Shown here piece by piece: positions 49,034 to 56,277 of a stretch of 64,000 nt of DNA. Source of the stretch: Pseudomonas sp. RIT-PI-AD (GTDB taxonomy: Bacteria > Pseudomonadota > Gammaproteobacteria > Pseudomonadales > Pseudomonadaceae). The position numbers and the translations under genes were made by a program. Where the stretch lies: assembly GCF_025642785.1 (NCBI RefSeq), contig NZ_JANZKU010000012.1:79221-143220 (forward strand), given 5' to 3'. The notes beneath the pieces were generated by a model that was not told where the DNA came from, did no database searches, and was given only the letters and a program-made list of their open reading frames with translations. Position 1 is the first letter of the stretch, and each line of letters opens with the position of its first letter.

Positions 49034-50350
49034 ATGGCAATCATCGACGAGAAAACCGCGCACGGCCTGCCGCTGCCGCACCCGGAGAACGACACCGGCG
49101 ACGACGTGCTGCGCCTGCGCGCGGCGCTGGTCCAGTTGGATGCGCTGATAGCCGAGCTGCAGCCGATGAGCACCGCGCTGTCTGCCCTGGGCGCATTGAC
49201 GCCGGCGGCCAACAAGCTGCCGTTCTTCAGCGGCGCCAACGCCGCCGCGCTGACCACCCTCAGCGCCTGGGTGCGCACCAACCTGCTGACCCTCACCAGT
49301 CCCGACGCTGGTCGGTCGGCCCTGGGACTGGGCACTGCGGCGACTCGCACGGTCGGCACCGAAACCGGCAACCTGCTGGAGGTCGGCGCGCTGGGCCTGG
49401 GGGCCGCGCTGGTCAGCCGCGGGGCGTTCGACCTGGACAACGCCCCACTGGGCGCCTGGATCGCCGTACACGGCACCCAGGCCGACGCCGCCGCCAACCA
49501 CTGGCCGCCGGTGGCCGACAGCGCCGCCCGCTGGTGGAACGTCTACACCACCGGCCACGCCAGCCGTGTTACCCAGTTGGCCCTGCACGGCTATGACACC
49601 GCCGGCACCCCGCTACTGGCGGTGCGCTTCAAGCAGGACGCTACCTGGTCCGCCTGGGTGTTGAACTGGCACAGCGGGAATTTCAACCCGGCCAGCAAGC
49701 TCAACGTCGGCGCCGGCGGGGTCGGCGCCACCCTGGACCTGCGCACTTGGAAGGCGCGCACCCCCGCCAACGTGCCCGAGGGCAGCGTGCGCGGGTTCAT
49801 GGACGGCGGCCCCAACGGCCTGGCCATCCCCGGCCTCACCGCCACCACCTACGGCGTGGGCTCGTTCGACAAACACTGGCCGGACGTGTCCGGCGCCGGC
49901 GCCTGGCAGCGACGGTTCGAGGCGAGGGGGCGGGTATGGGTCTCCCCAGCAGTCGACGACACCACCTGGGGGCCGTGGCAGGAAACCGGCAACGTGCGAG
50001 TCCGGCCCCTGGTCGACCTGGGCACCCTGGCCCGCAACACCAGCGAAACCCTCTCGCTGGATATCGGCCTGCGTGAGTTCTTCAGCCTGAAGGTGACCTA
50101 CGCCACCGGCGCCGTGGGCACGACCACCGTATCGTTCGACAACCTGCCCGACACGGGCGCCGGCATCGTCACCTGGCATGTGGAGATCCAGGGCGGCGGG
50201 CAGAAGACGTTCGCCTGGCCGGCCGCGGTGAAATGGACCGGAGGGCTACCGACCCTGAGCGCCGTCAACAAGCGGGATCTGCTCATGTTCTACACGATGG
50301 CCGGTCGCTCGAGCATTTACGGGATGCTGATCGACTCGGGGGACCTGTGA
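49034..50350 (+). CDS. tail fibre protein
   Basis: The 438-residue protein starts MAIIDEKTAHGLPLPHPEND, a common attachment segment, followed by tail-fibre-like repeats (APLGAWIAVHG, RVTQLALHGYDTAGTPLLAVRFKQDATWSAWVLNWHSGNF, and again WPDVSGAGAWQRRFEARGRVWVSPAVDDTTWGPWQE). It likely carries the receptor-binding shaft. It overlaps the Gly-rich gene (TGATG). Confidence 0.8.
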   Translation: MAIIDEKTAHGLPLPHPENDTGDDVLRLRAALVQLDALIAELQPMSTALSALGALTPAANKLPFFSGANAAALTTLSAWVRTNLLTLTSPDAGRSALGLGTAATRTVGTETGNLLEVGALGLGAALVSRGAFDLDNAPLGAWIAVHGTQADAAANHWPPVADSAARWWNVYTTGHASRVTQLALHGYDTAGTPLLAVRFKQDATWSAWVLNWHSGNFNPASKLNVGAGGVGATLDLRTWKARTPANVPEGSVRGFMDGGPNGLAIPGLTATTYGVGSFDKHWPDVSGAGAWQRRFEARGRVWVSPAVDDTTWGPWQETGNVRVRPLVDLGTLARNTSETLSLDIGLREFFSLKVTYATGAVGTTTVSFDNLPDTGAGIVTWHVEIQGGGQKTFAWPAAVKWTGGLPTLSAVNKRDLLMFYTMAGRSSIYGMLIDSGDL

Positions 50351-50847
50351 TGTTCAGCAGCGCGTTCATGCGGCCCAAACCCCTGGGGCTCACACGGGAA
50401 TTCACCACGTCAGCCGCGGCCGGCAGTTGGGCGCTGCTGCATCCGGGCCAATACGCCGTCACCGCCTCCGGCGCGGGCGGCGGTGGTGGCGGCGGCGATC
50501 CGTTCTATACCTCCCTCGAGGGTGAGGCCGGGGCGATCGGCAGCGCGGGATACGGCACCCTGACCATCTGCACCAATGTCGCCATCACGGTCGGCGCCGG
50601 TGGGGCCGGCGGTGTATTGGCGAGCAATACAACTGCCAACGGCAGCGCGGGCAGTTCGTCCGGCGTAACGTCCTACAGCACCGCCGTGATGGGCATCGGG
50701 GGCGCGGGTGGTCGAGGCGCGTACCAGTCGTACCACGCCACCGCGTTTAACCGAACGCCCATCGGCAACGGTGGGTGGGGCGCGGCGGGGGGCGGGACCG
50801 GCTATAACGGCGGCCCAGGCAGCGTCAAATTACGTTTGATCGGATGA
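50350..50847 (+). CDS. glycine-rich tail fibre tip/adhesin-like protein
   Basis: The 165-residue protein contains Gly-rich blocks separated by short variable loops: ASGAGGGGGGGDPF, VGAGGAGGVLAS, GIGGAGGRGAY, GNGGWGAAGGGTGYNGGPGS. This is the arrangement of polyglycine-helix adhesins such as gp38 of S16-like phages, where loops contact the receptor. The gene directly follows the fibre gene. The assignment is by composition and position. Confidence 0.6.
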   Translation: MFSSAFMRPKPLGLTREFTTSAAAGSWALLHPGQYAVTASGAGGGGGGGDPFYTSLEGEAGAIGSAGYGTLTICTNVAITVGAGGAGGVLASNTTANGSAGSSSGVTSYSTAVMGIGGAGGRGAYQSYHATAFNRTPIGNGGWGAAGGGTGYNGGPGSVKLRLIG

Positions 50848-50850
50848 CCT

Positions 50851-51348
50851 ATGTATATCGACCTGACAACCTCGGAATACCCACTGACCGAGTACCAAGT
50901 GCGTGAACGCCTCGCGCCCACCACCCTGGCCAACCCGCTGCCGGACGAGCACGCCGAGTCCCTGGGCTATGCCGCCGTGCAACCCACCGAGCCGCCCATG
51001 TTGCCCAATCCCTGGGATAGCGTGCGCGAACTGGCACCGGCTAAGGTCAAGGGTGTTTGGGTGCAGCGCTGGGAAGTGGTGCCGGGCGACGAGCCGCCCA
51101 CGGATTGGCGCCTGACCCCACTGGCGTTCCTAATGCGCTTCGACCAGGAGCGCCTGGCGATCCGCACCGCGGCGAAAGACGACGTGCGCGTCGAGGATTT
51201 CCTCGACCTGGCCGGGCGGGCGCAGTTCGTCGACTTGAGCGCGGATCTGGTCAAAGAGGGCGTGGGCTACCTGGTGGCTCAGCAGTTGGTCAGCCCCGAG
51301 CGGGCGACCGAGATTCTGCAAACACCACCAATACACAGTGAAAAATAG
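50851..51348 (+). CDS. probable tail fibre assembly protein
   Basis: The 165-residue protein (MYIDLTTSEYPLTEYQVRERL, then PPTDWRLTPLAFLMRFDQERLAIR and a helical C-terminus) lies where P2 has its fibre chaperone gpG. The sequence is not clearly gpG-like, and the N-terminal part resembles proteins that carry the last fibre-linked module in Pseudomonas phages. Function inferred from position. Confidence 0.55.
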   Translation: MYIDLTTSEYPLTEYQVRERLAPTTLANPLPDEHAESLGYAAVQPTEPPMLPNPWDSVRELAPAKVKGVWVQRWEVVPGDEPPTDWRLTPLAFLMRFDQERLAIRTAAKDDVRVEDFLDLAGRAQFVDLSADLVKEGVGYLVAQQLVSPERATEILQTPPIHSEK

Positions 51349-51349
51349 C

Positions 51350-51661
51350 TTACTTACTACTACTCACAACTCTAAATATGTAAACATCCCCCTCTAATCG
51401 TGGAGTAGATGCCTGGAGGTTTTTGGTAACTTCAAACTTGTAATTTTCACCTGATCCAGCATTTGCTTCTATTTCTATTATTTCTGCTGCCAAGCAGCGC
51501 TGATTTTCAACATCTTTAATTCTAAGGACAGCCGGACTAATAATGAAGTAACTATTATTTATTAATTCCTTTTTTGGACTTTCAATTTCAAAGCTGGCGT
51601 CTTCAACCCGATATTCTTCGCCAGCCCATTGAAAAGTCACTTTAGCTTTCTTAAATCCCAC
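51350..51661 (-). CDS. AT-rich cargo protein at the P2 fun(Z) position
   Basis: The 103-residue protein is unknown (MGFKKAKVTFQWAGEEYRVEDASFEIESPKK and a beta-rich C-terminus). Its base composition is far more AT-rich than its neighbours. It is leftward, opposite to the late genes, between the fibre genes and FI. P2 carries fun(Z), which blocks phage T5, in this place and orientation. The sequence itself gives no function. Confidence 0.65.
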   Translation of the reverse strand: MGFKKAKVTFQWAGEEYRVEDASFEIESPKKELINNSYFIISPAVLRIKDVENQRCLAAEIIEIEANAGSGENYKFEVTKNLQASTPRLEGDVYIFRVVSSSK

Positions 51662-51680
51662 TTTTCCCTCCAGTCTTTAA

Positions 51681-51699
51681 TGTAAGGAGTGTTTCTACA
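51681..51699. promoter_or_regulatory. candidate late-promoter activator box (before FI)
   Basis: TGTA-N11-TACA lies 71 bases before the sheath gene, where P2 has PF. It is identical in layout to the boxes at 36458 and 42613. A possible -10 (CATAAT, 51713-51718) follows. Confidence 0.62.
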
Positions 51700-51769
51700 A
51701 GGTAGAACGATTCATAATATTTTCAAGGCACGACATCCTGCGAACACCCCCACCCGCGCAGGATTGCCC

Positions 51770-52939
51770 ATGACCACCACCTACCACCACGGCGTGCGTG
51801 TCCTCGAAATCAACGAAGGCACGCGCACCCTCCGCCCCGTCTCCACCGCCATCATCGGCATGGTCTGCACTGCAGACGATGCGGATGCGGCCGCATTCCC
51901 CCTAGATACCCCGGTGCTGCTGACCGACGTGCAACGCGCCATCGACAAGGCGGGCACCAATGGCACGCTGGCCGAGAGCCTGCAGGCCATTGCGGACCAG
52001 GCTCAGGCCGTCACCGTCGTGGTGCGCGTGAAAGAGGGCGAGACTGAGGCGGAAACCGTTTCCAACCTGGTCGGCACCACCGCCAGCGGCCGCTATACCG
52101 GCATGGAGGCCCTGCTGGCCGCCCGTGGCCAGCTCGGGGTAACGCCGCGCATCCTCGGCGTACCGGGGCTCGATAGCCAGCCGGTAACGGCCGCTCTGGT
52201 GGGGGTTGCCCAGCAAATGCGCGCCTTCGCCTACGCCAGTGCCTGGGGCTGCGAGACCAAGGAACAGGCCGTGGCCTACCGCGCCAATTTCGGCGCCCGG
52301 GAGCTGATGCTGCTCTGGCCGGACTTTTTGGCTTGGTCGACCCACAGCAACACGACCGCGACCGCCAACGCGACGGCCCGGGCACTGGGCCTGCGCGCCC
52401 AACTCGACCAGTCGGTGGGCTGGCACAAGACCCTCTCCAATGCCCCGGTCAACGGCGTGACCGGCATCAGCCGCGACGTGTTCTGGGACCTGCAAAACAC
52501 CGCCACCGACAGCGACTACCTCAACAGCCACGAGGTGACGACCCTGGTCAACCAGAATGGCTACCGCTTCTGGGGCAGCCGGACCTGTTCGGACGAACCG
52601 CTGTTCGCCTTCGAGAACTACACCCGCACCGCTCAGGTGCTGGCGGACACCTTCGCCGAAGGCCAGCTGTGGGCGGTGGACAAGGGGCTGCACCCGTCCC
52701 TGGCGCGCGACCTGGTCGAGACCGTCAACGCGCGGTTCCGTGAGCTGGTAACGGCTGGCTACCTGATCGGCGCCGAGTGCTGGTTCGATGACAGCATCAA
52801 CACCAAGGACACCCTCAAGGCCGGCAAGCTCTACCTCGACTACGACTACACCCCGGTGCCGCCGCTGGAAGACCTGACCCTGCGTCAGCGCATCACCGAC
52901 CGCTACCTCGCGGACTTCGCCAGCCGCGTCAACGCCTAA
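51770..52939 (+). CDS. FI: tail sheath protein (P2 gpFI family)
   Basis: The ATG at 51770 follows AGGA and gives 389 residues (396 in P2). Sheath motifs are present: TYHHGVRVLEINEGTRTLRPVSTAIIGMVCTADDADAAAFPLDTPVLL and the C-terminal handshake region (YLDYDYTPVPPLEDLTLRQRITDRYL). It contracts to drive the tube through the cell envelope. Confidence 0.95.
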   Translation: MTTTYHHGVRVLEINEGTRTLRPVSTAIIGMVCTADDADAAAFPLDTPVLLTDVQRAIDKAGTNGTLAESLQAIADQAQAVTVVVRVKEGETEAETVSNLVGTTASGRYTGMEALLAARGQLGVTPRILGVPGLDSQPVTAALVGVAQQMRAFAYASAWGCETKEQAVAYRANFGARELMLLWPDFLAWSTHSNTTATANATARALGLRAQLDQSVGWHKTLSNAPVNGVTGISRDVFWDLQNTATDSDYLNSHEVTTLVNQNGYRFWGSRTCSDEPLFAFENYTRTAQVLADTFAEGQLWAVDKGLHPSLARDLVETVNARFRELVTAGYLIGAECWFDDSINTKDTLKAGKLYLDYDYTPVPPLEDLTLRQRITDRYLADFASRVNA

Positions 52940-52964
52940 CCCCACGACATAGGAGCGCCCGACC

Positions 52965-53480
52965 ATGGCGATGCCCCGCAAGCTCAAGAACATGAATATT
53001 TTTAACGACGGCCGCTCCTACCAGGGCGTGGCCAAATCGGTCACCCTGCCGCCCCTGGGCCGCAAGATGGAGGCCTTCCGCGGCGCCGGCATGAACGGGC
53101 CGGTAAAGGCCGACCTCGGGATGTCGGACGATGGCATCGCCCTGGAGTGGACCTGCGGCGGGTTCGACCTGGCCACCCTTCGCCAATGGGGCGCGGTCAA
53201 GGCCGACGGCGTGCTGCTGCGCTTCGCCGGTGCTTACCAGCGCGACGACACGGGCGAAGTGGATTCGGTGGAGATCGTCGTGCGCGGCCGGCACGAGACC
53301 ATCGAGCCGGGCGACGCCGCGCCGGGCGAGGACACCGAGCAGAAGATCACCACAACGTGCAGCTACTACAAGCTGACCGTGAACGGCCGGACGGAAATCG
53401 AAGTCGATCTGCTCAACTTCATCGAAGTGGTCGACGGCGTCGACCTGCTGGCCGAACAGCGCAAGGCCATCGGCATCTGA
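52965..53480 (+). CDS. FII: tail tube protein (P2 gpFII family)
   Basis: The 171-residue protein (172 in P2) has the core MPRKLKNMNIFNDGRSYQGVAKSVTLPPLGRKMEAFRGAGMNGPVKADLGM and ends CSYYKLTVNGRTEIEVDLLNF-type through KAIGI. About 130 bases of its 3' end recur twice as headless fragments (54331-54460 and 55315-55450) within the cargo array that follows. The gene itself is intact. Confidence 0.95.
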   Translation: MAMPRKLKNMNIFNDGRSYQGVAKSVTLPPLGRKMEAFRGAGMNGPVKADLGMSDDGIALEWTCGGFDLATLRQWGAVKADGVLLRFAGAYQRDDTGEVDSVEIVVRGRHETIEPGDAAPGEDTEQKITTTCSYYKLTVNGRTEIEVDLLNFIEVVDGVDLLAEQRKAIGI

Positions 53481-53512
53481 TGGCACTGTGACCAGAGCCA
53501 CGTCAGTGTGGG

Positions 53513-53540
53513 AAAAGGGGGGGTATGCTACGCCCCCTTT
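53513..53540. promoter_or_regulatory. hairpin with G-tract before toxin 1
   Basis: AAAGGGGG pairs with CCCCCTTT around a loop containing GTA-TGC-TAC. The G-tract has 7 bases here, 9 at the same place before toxin 3 (55483-55512 region) and 6 before toxin 2. The structure ends a few bases before the toxin ribosome site (GGAG). It may act as a weak terminator or attenuator. Confidence 0.5.
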
Positions 53541-53559
53541 CAACATGGAGCGTTGACCC

Positions 53560-54117
53560 ATGGCAGACGCCTTGCAGTGCAGCCCCCAGGATTGCAATGA
53601 GACCTACACCGTCACGAATGAGGGCGCCATCCACCGCTTCGTCACCCAACTGGCAAATATCTATCGCCTTTCCACCTTGCGGGCTGAAGAGTCGTCCATG
53701 TACTGGGCGGATGTCGCCACCCACTCAAAAAGCCCACTTGCTCCCCTCGCGCACGTGCCTGGAGTGTTTGCTGCTTTATGGACACCAGAAGTAGCACCCA
53801 CCACAGCCGTAACCCTCGGCACCGCCGGATACGGCTTTGTCGGCTTACCCAAAAACCTTATTCATTTCACCACGGAAGCGGGCGCGGCAAGCATCCGGGC
53901 CAGCGGTGTCATACGGTCCAGCAAAGTGTTCTCCGACGGGATCACAGGTGCATTCGGTCCGGGTGTTTATATGGCTCGGGTGGGGCATCCGCTGAACGGG
54001 ATTATCAAAAAAGAGGCCACCGTTCCGATTTTTCTGGAAACACCCAGGGGGACGGTGCGCATTACCCCGTACCTGGTGTACGTTCGCTGGGGCTTTAACG
54101 GGGTCAGGATCAGATGA
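53560..54117 (+). CDS. toxin 1: conserved N-domain plus HYD1-type ADP-ribosyltransferase-like domain
   Basis: The 185-residue protein has two parts. Residues 1-80 are nearly constant among the three copies (two Cys in CSPQDCNE, then AIHRFVTQLANIYRLSTLRAEESSMYWAD). Residues 98-185 vary and carry the pattern of HYD1-class ADP-ribosyltransferases: H102 in LIHFTTEAGAASIRASGVIRSSK, Y137 in FGPGVYMAR, then an acidic residue near E160. No signal peptide. GGAG lies 10 bases upstream. The stop codon overlaps the start of the small membrane-protein gene. Activity is inferred from motif order. Confidence 0.7.
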   Translation: MADALQCSPQDCNETYTVTNEGAIHRFVTQLANIYRLSTLRAEESSMYWADVATHSKSPLAPLAHVPGVFAALWTPEVAPTTAVTLGTAGYGFVGLPKNLIHFTTEAGAASIRASGVIRSSKVFSDGITGAFGPGVYMARVGHPLNGIIKKEATVPIFLETPRGTVRITPYLVYVRWGFNGVRIR

Positions 54118-54284
54118 AACGGCGCCTTAAACGGTCGCAAAAATGGACATGGGTCACCGGAATCTTCTGCTGGGCCGGCATCGCGTATGCGGTCTACCAG
54201 CGAAATCCGCTGTATTTCTTTCCTACTCTCCTCCCTTACATGATGATCAACTGGTTCTCCGACAAGATCGACGGCGAGTCCTGA
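54114..54284 (+). CDS. putative immunity 1: small two-segment membrane protein
   Basis: The 56-residue protein starts in ATGA overlap with toxin 1. It has a basic N-terminus (MKRRLKRSQK), two hydrophobic segments (WVTGIFCWAGIAYAVY and LYFFPTLLPYMMINWF) and the constant end FSDKIDGES. Size, coupling and co-variation with the toxin suggest an immunity protein. That role is inference. Being in the membrane, it may act on toxin entry rather than on the enzyme. Confidence 0.65.
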   Translation: MKRRLKRSQKWTWVTGIFCWAGIAYAVYQRNPLYFFPTLLPYMMINWFSDKIDGES

Positions 54285-54302
54285 CGTAGGCGCAACGGCC
54301 GC

Positions 54303-54327
54303 CGGTGTAGCAGCACCAACCACACCG
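54303..54327. promoter_or_regulatory. CGGTGT-N13-ACACCG dyad after cassette 1
   Basis: This dyad contains TGT-N13-ACA, the spacing shared by the three candidate late-promoter boxes. Identical or near-identical copies lie after each immunity gene (55287-55311, 56278-56302). Confidence 0.5.
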
Positions 54328-54330
54328 ACA

Positions 54331-54460
54331 AATCACCTCCACGTGCAGCTACTACAAGCTGACCGTGAACGGCCGAGTGGAGGCCGACCTGCTCAACTTC
54401 ATCGAGATCGTGAACGGGGTGGACCTGCTGGCTGCCCAGCGCAAGGCCATCGGCCTGTGA
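54331..54460 (+). pseudogene. headless copy of the FII 3' end (fragment 1)
   Basis: In frame it encodes ITSTCSYYKLTVNGRVEADL and continues to KAIGL-stop, matching the FII C-terminus with several differences (VEADL for TEIEVDL, IVNG for VVDG, AAQ for AEQ). There is no start codon. The variant sequence indicates it descends from an FII gene other than the present one. Confidence 0.9.
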
Positions 54461-54540
54461 TGGCACTGTGACAAGGGGCACATCGCGGTCAGGAACGGGG
54501 GGCTACCCTATGCCCCCTTTCAACATGGAGCGTTGACCCC

Positions 54541-55101
54541 ATGGCAGACGCCTTGCGGTGCAGCCCCCAGGGCTGCAACGAGACCTACACCGTCACCGGC
54601 GAAGGTGCCATCCGCAGCTTCGTCTCCCAACTGGCAAATATTTACCGCCTGTCCACCTTGCGGGCTGAAGAGTCGTCCATGTACTGGGCGGATATCGCGA
54701 GCAACTCCGAAAGTCCGCTTGCCCCTCTTGCCCATGTACCGGGTGTTTTCGCCGCTCTGTGGACGCCAGAAGTCGCTCCGACCACGGCGGTAACCTTGAG
54801 CACGGCAGGATATGGCTTTTTTGGCTTACCCAAGAATTTAATTCACTTCACCACGGAGGCTGGCGCCGCCAGCATCCGGGCCAGTGGGGTCATACGGTCC
54901 AGCAAGGTGATTACCGATGGTGCATTCACAGGATTTTATGGGCCAGGTGTGTATATGGCTCAAGTCGGTCGCCCTTTGAATGGAATTATCAAAAAGCAGG
55001 CTACGGTGCCGATATTTCTGGAAACCCCTAAGGGGACGGTGCGCATCATCCCCTATATGGTCTACGTACGCTGGGGCTATAACGGAGTCAAGATCAGATG
55101 A
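54541..55101 (+). CDS. toxin 2: conserved N-domain plus HYD1-type ADP-ribosyltransferase-like domain
   Basis: The 186-residue protein is the most divergent copy in its leader and N-domain (ALRCSPQGCNETYTVTGEGAIRSFVSQLANIYRLSTL) but keeps the Cys pair and the SSMYWAD block. The C-terminal half keeps LIHFTTEAGAASIRASGVIRSSK, then a different loop (VITDGAFTGFYGPGVYMAQ) and VPIFLETPKGTVRIIPY. It overlaps immunity 2 (ATGA). Same reading as toxin 1; enzyme activity not shown. Confidence 0.7.
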   Translation: MADALRCSPQGCNETYTVTGEGAIRSFVSQLANIYRLSTLRAEESSMYWADIASNSESPLAPLAHVPGVFAALWTPEVAPTTAVTLSTAGYGFFGLPKNLIHFTTEAGAASIRASGVIRSSKVITDGAFTGFYGPGVYMAQVGRPLNGIIKKQATVPIFLETPKGTVRIIPYMVYVRWGYNGVKIR

Positions 55102-55268
55102 AACGTCGCCTTAAGCGGTCGGAGAAGTTTAGATGGGTCGCTGGTATTTTTGGCTGGGCCTGCATGGCATACGCCGTCTATAAGCTCAACCCGCTCTATT
55201 TCTTCGCGGCGGTGATTCCTTACATGCTGGTCAATTGGTTCTCCGACAAGATCGACGGCGAGTCCTGA
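55098..55268 (+). CDS. putative immunity 2: small two-segment membrane protein
   Basis: It has 56 residues: MKRRLKRSEK, hydrophobic WVAGIFGWACMAYAVY, then LYFFAAVIPYMLVNWF and the constant FSDKIDGES end. Differences from copy 1 cluster in the two membrane segments, which is where specificity could reside. Confidence 0.65.
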   Translation: MKRRLKRSEKFRWVAGIFGWACMAYAVYKLNPLYFFAAVIPYMLVNWFSDKIDGES

Positions 55269-55286
55269 CGGAGGCGCAACGGCCGC

Positions 55287-55311
55287 CGGTGTAGCAGCAC
55301 CAACCACACCG
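55287..55311. promoter_or_regulatory. CGGTGT-N13-ACACCG dyad after cassette 2
   Basis: Identical in sequence to the dyad after cassette 1. It ends four bases before the second FII fragment. Confidence 0.5.
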
Positions 55312-55314
55312 ACA

Positions 55315-55450
55315 AATCACCTCCACGTGCAGCTACTACAAGCTGACCGTGAACGGCCGGACGGAAATCGAAGTCGATCTGCTCAACTTCATCGAAGTGG
55401 TCGACGGCGTCGACCTGCTGGCCGAACAGCGCAAGGCCATCGGCATCTGA
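55315..55450 (+). pseudogene. headless copy of the FII 3' end (fragment 2)
   Basis: From TGCAGCTACTAC onward it is identical to the real FII 3' end, and the identity continues through the spacer into the N-domain of toxin 3, differing from cassette 1 mainly by two G in the G-tract and a few substitutions. It has no start codon. This marks a recent duplication or recombination between cassettes 1 and 3. Confidence 0.92.
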
Positions 55451-55531
55451 TGGCACTGTGACCAGAGCCACGTCAGTGTGGGAAAAGGGGGGGGGTATGC
55501 TACGCCCCCTTTCAACATGGAGCGTTGACCC

Positions 55532-56092
55532 ATGGCAGACGCCTTGCAGTGCAGCCCCCAGGATTGCAATGAGACCTACACCGTCACGAATGAGGGCGCA
55601 ATCCACCGCTTCGTCGCTCAATTGGCAAATATCTATCGCCTTTCCACCTTGCGGGCTGAAGAGTCGTCCATGTACTGGGCGGATGTCGCCACCCACTCAA
55701 AAAGCCCACTTGCTCCCCTCGCGCACGTGCCTGGCGTGTTTGCCGCTTTGTGGACGCCAGAAGTCGCGCCGACCACCGCAGCAATCCTGGGCACAGCAGG
55801 GCTCGGCTTTGTTGGCCTGCCTAAGAGTCTGGTTCACTTCACCACTGAGGCCGGCGCTGCCAGCATCCGGGCCAGCGGTGTCATCCGGTCCAGCAATATG
55901 TTCACCAACGGAAGCTACACAGGCGTGTTCGGCCCTGGCGTCTACATGGCTCGGGTCGGGCGTCCGTTGAATGGGATTATTAGAAAAGAGGCTACCGTGC
56001 CGATATTTCTGGAAACACCCAAAGGCACGGTACGCATCATTCCCTACATGGTTTACGTCCGCTGGGGAACGAACGGAGTGAAGATCAGATGA
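55532..56092 (+). CDS. toxin 3: conserved N-domain plus HYD1-type ADP-ribosyltransferase-like domain
   Basis: The 186-residue protein is almost identical to toxin 1 over residues 1-68 and then diverges (AAILGTAGLGFVGLPKSLVHFTTEAGAASIRASGVIRSSNMFTNGSYTGVFGPGVYMAR). The abrupt drop in identity suggests a crossover near 55733. The HFT, GPGVYMA and FLETPKGT elements are kept. It overlaps immunity 3 (ATGA). Confidence 0.7.
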   Translation: MADALQCSPQDCNETYTVTNEGAIHRFVAQLANIYRLSTLRAEESSMYWADVATHSKSPLAPLAHVPGVFAALWTPEVAPTTAAILGTAGLGFVGLPKSLVHFTTEAGAASIRASGVIRSSNMFTNGSYTGVFGPGVYMARVGRPLNGIIRKEATVPIFLETPKGTVRIIPYMVYVRWGTNGVKIR

Positions 56093-56259
56093 AACCACCC
56101 CTTAAGCGGTCGGAAAAATGGAGATGGGTCGCCGGGCTGTTCTGCTGGGTCGGAATTGCGTATGCGATCTACCAGCGCAACCCGCTTTACTTCTACCCCT
56201 TCGTAATTCCCTACATGATGGTCGGCTGGTTCTCCGACAAGATCGACGGCGAGTCCTGA
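56089..56259 (+). CDS. putative immunity 3: small two-segment membrane protein
   Basis: It has 56 residues: MKPPLKRSEK, WVAGLFCWVGIAYAIY, LYFYPFVIPYMMVGWF and FSDKIDGES. It differs from the other two mainly in and near the membrane segments. No FII fragment follows; the junction leads directly to the E gene leader. Confidence 0.65.
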   Translation: MKPPLKRSEKWRWVAGLFCWVGIAYAIYQRNPLYFYPFVIPYMMVGWFSDKIDGES

Positions 56260-56277
56260 CGCAGGCGCAACGGCCGC

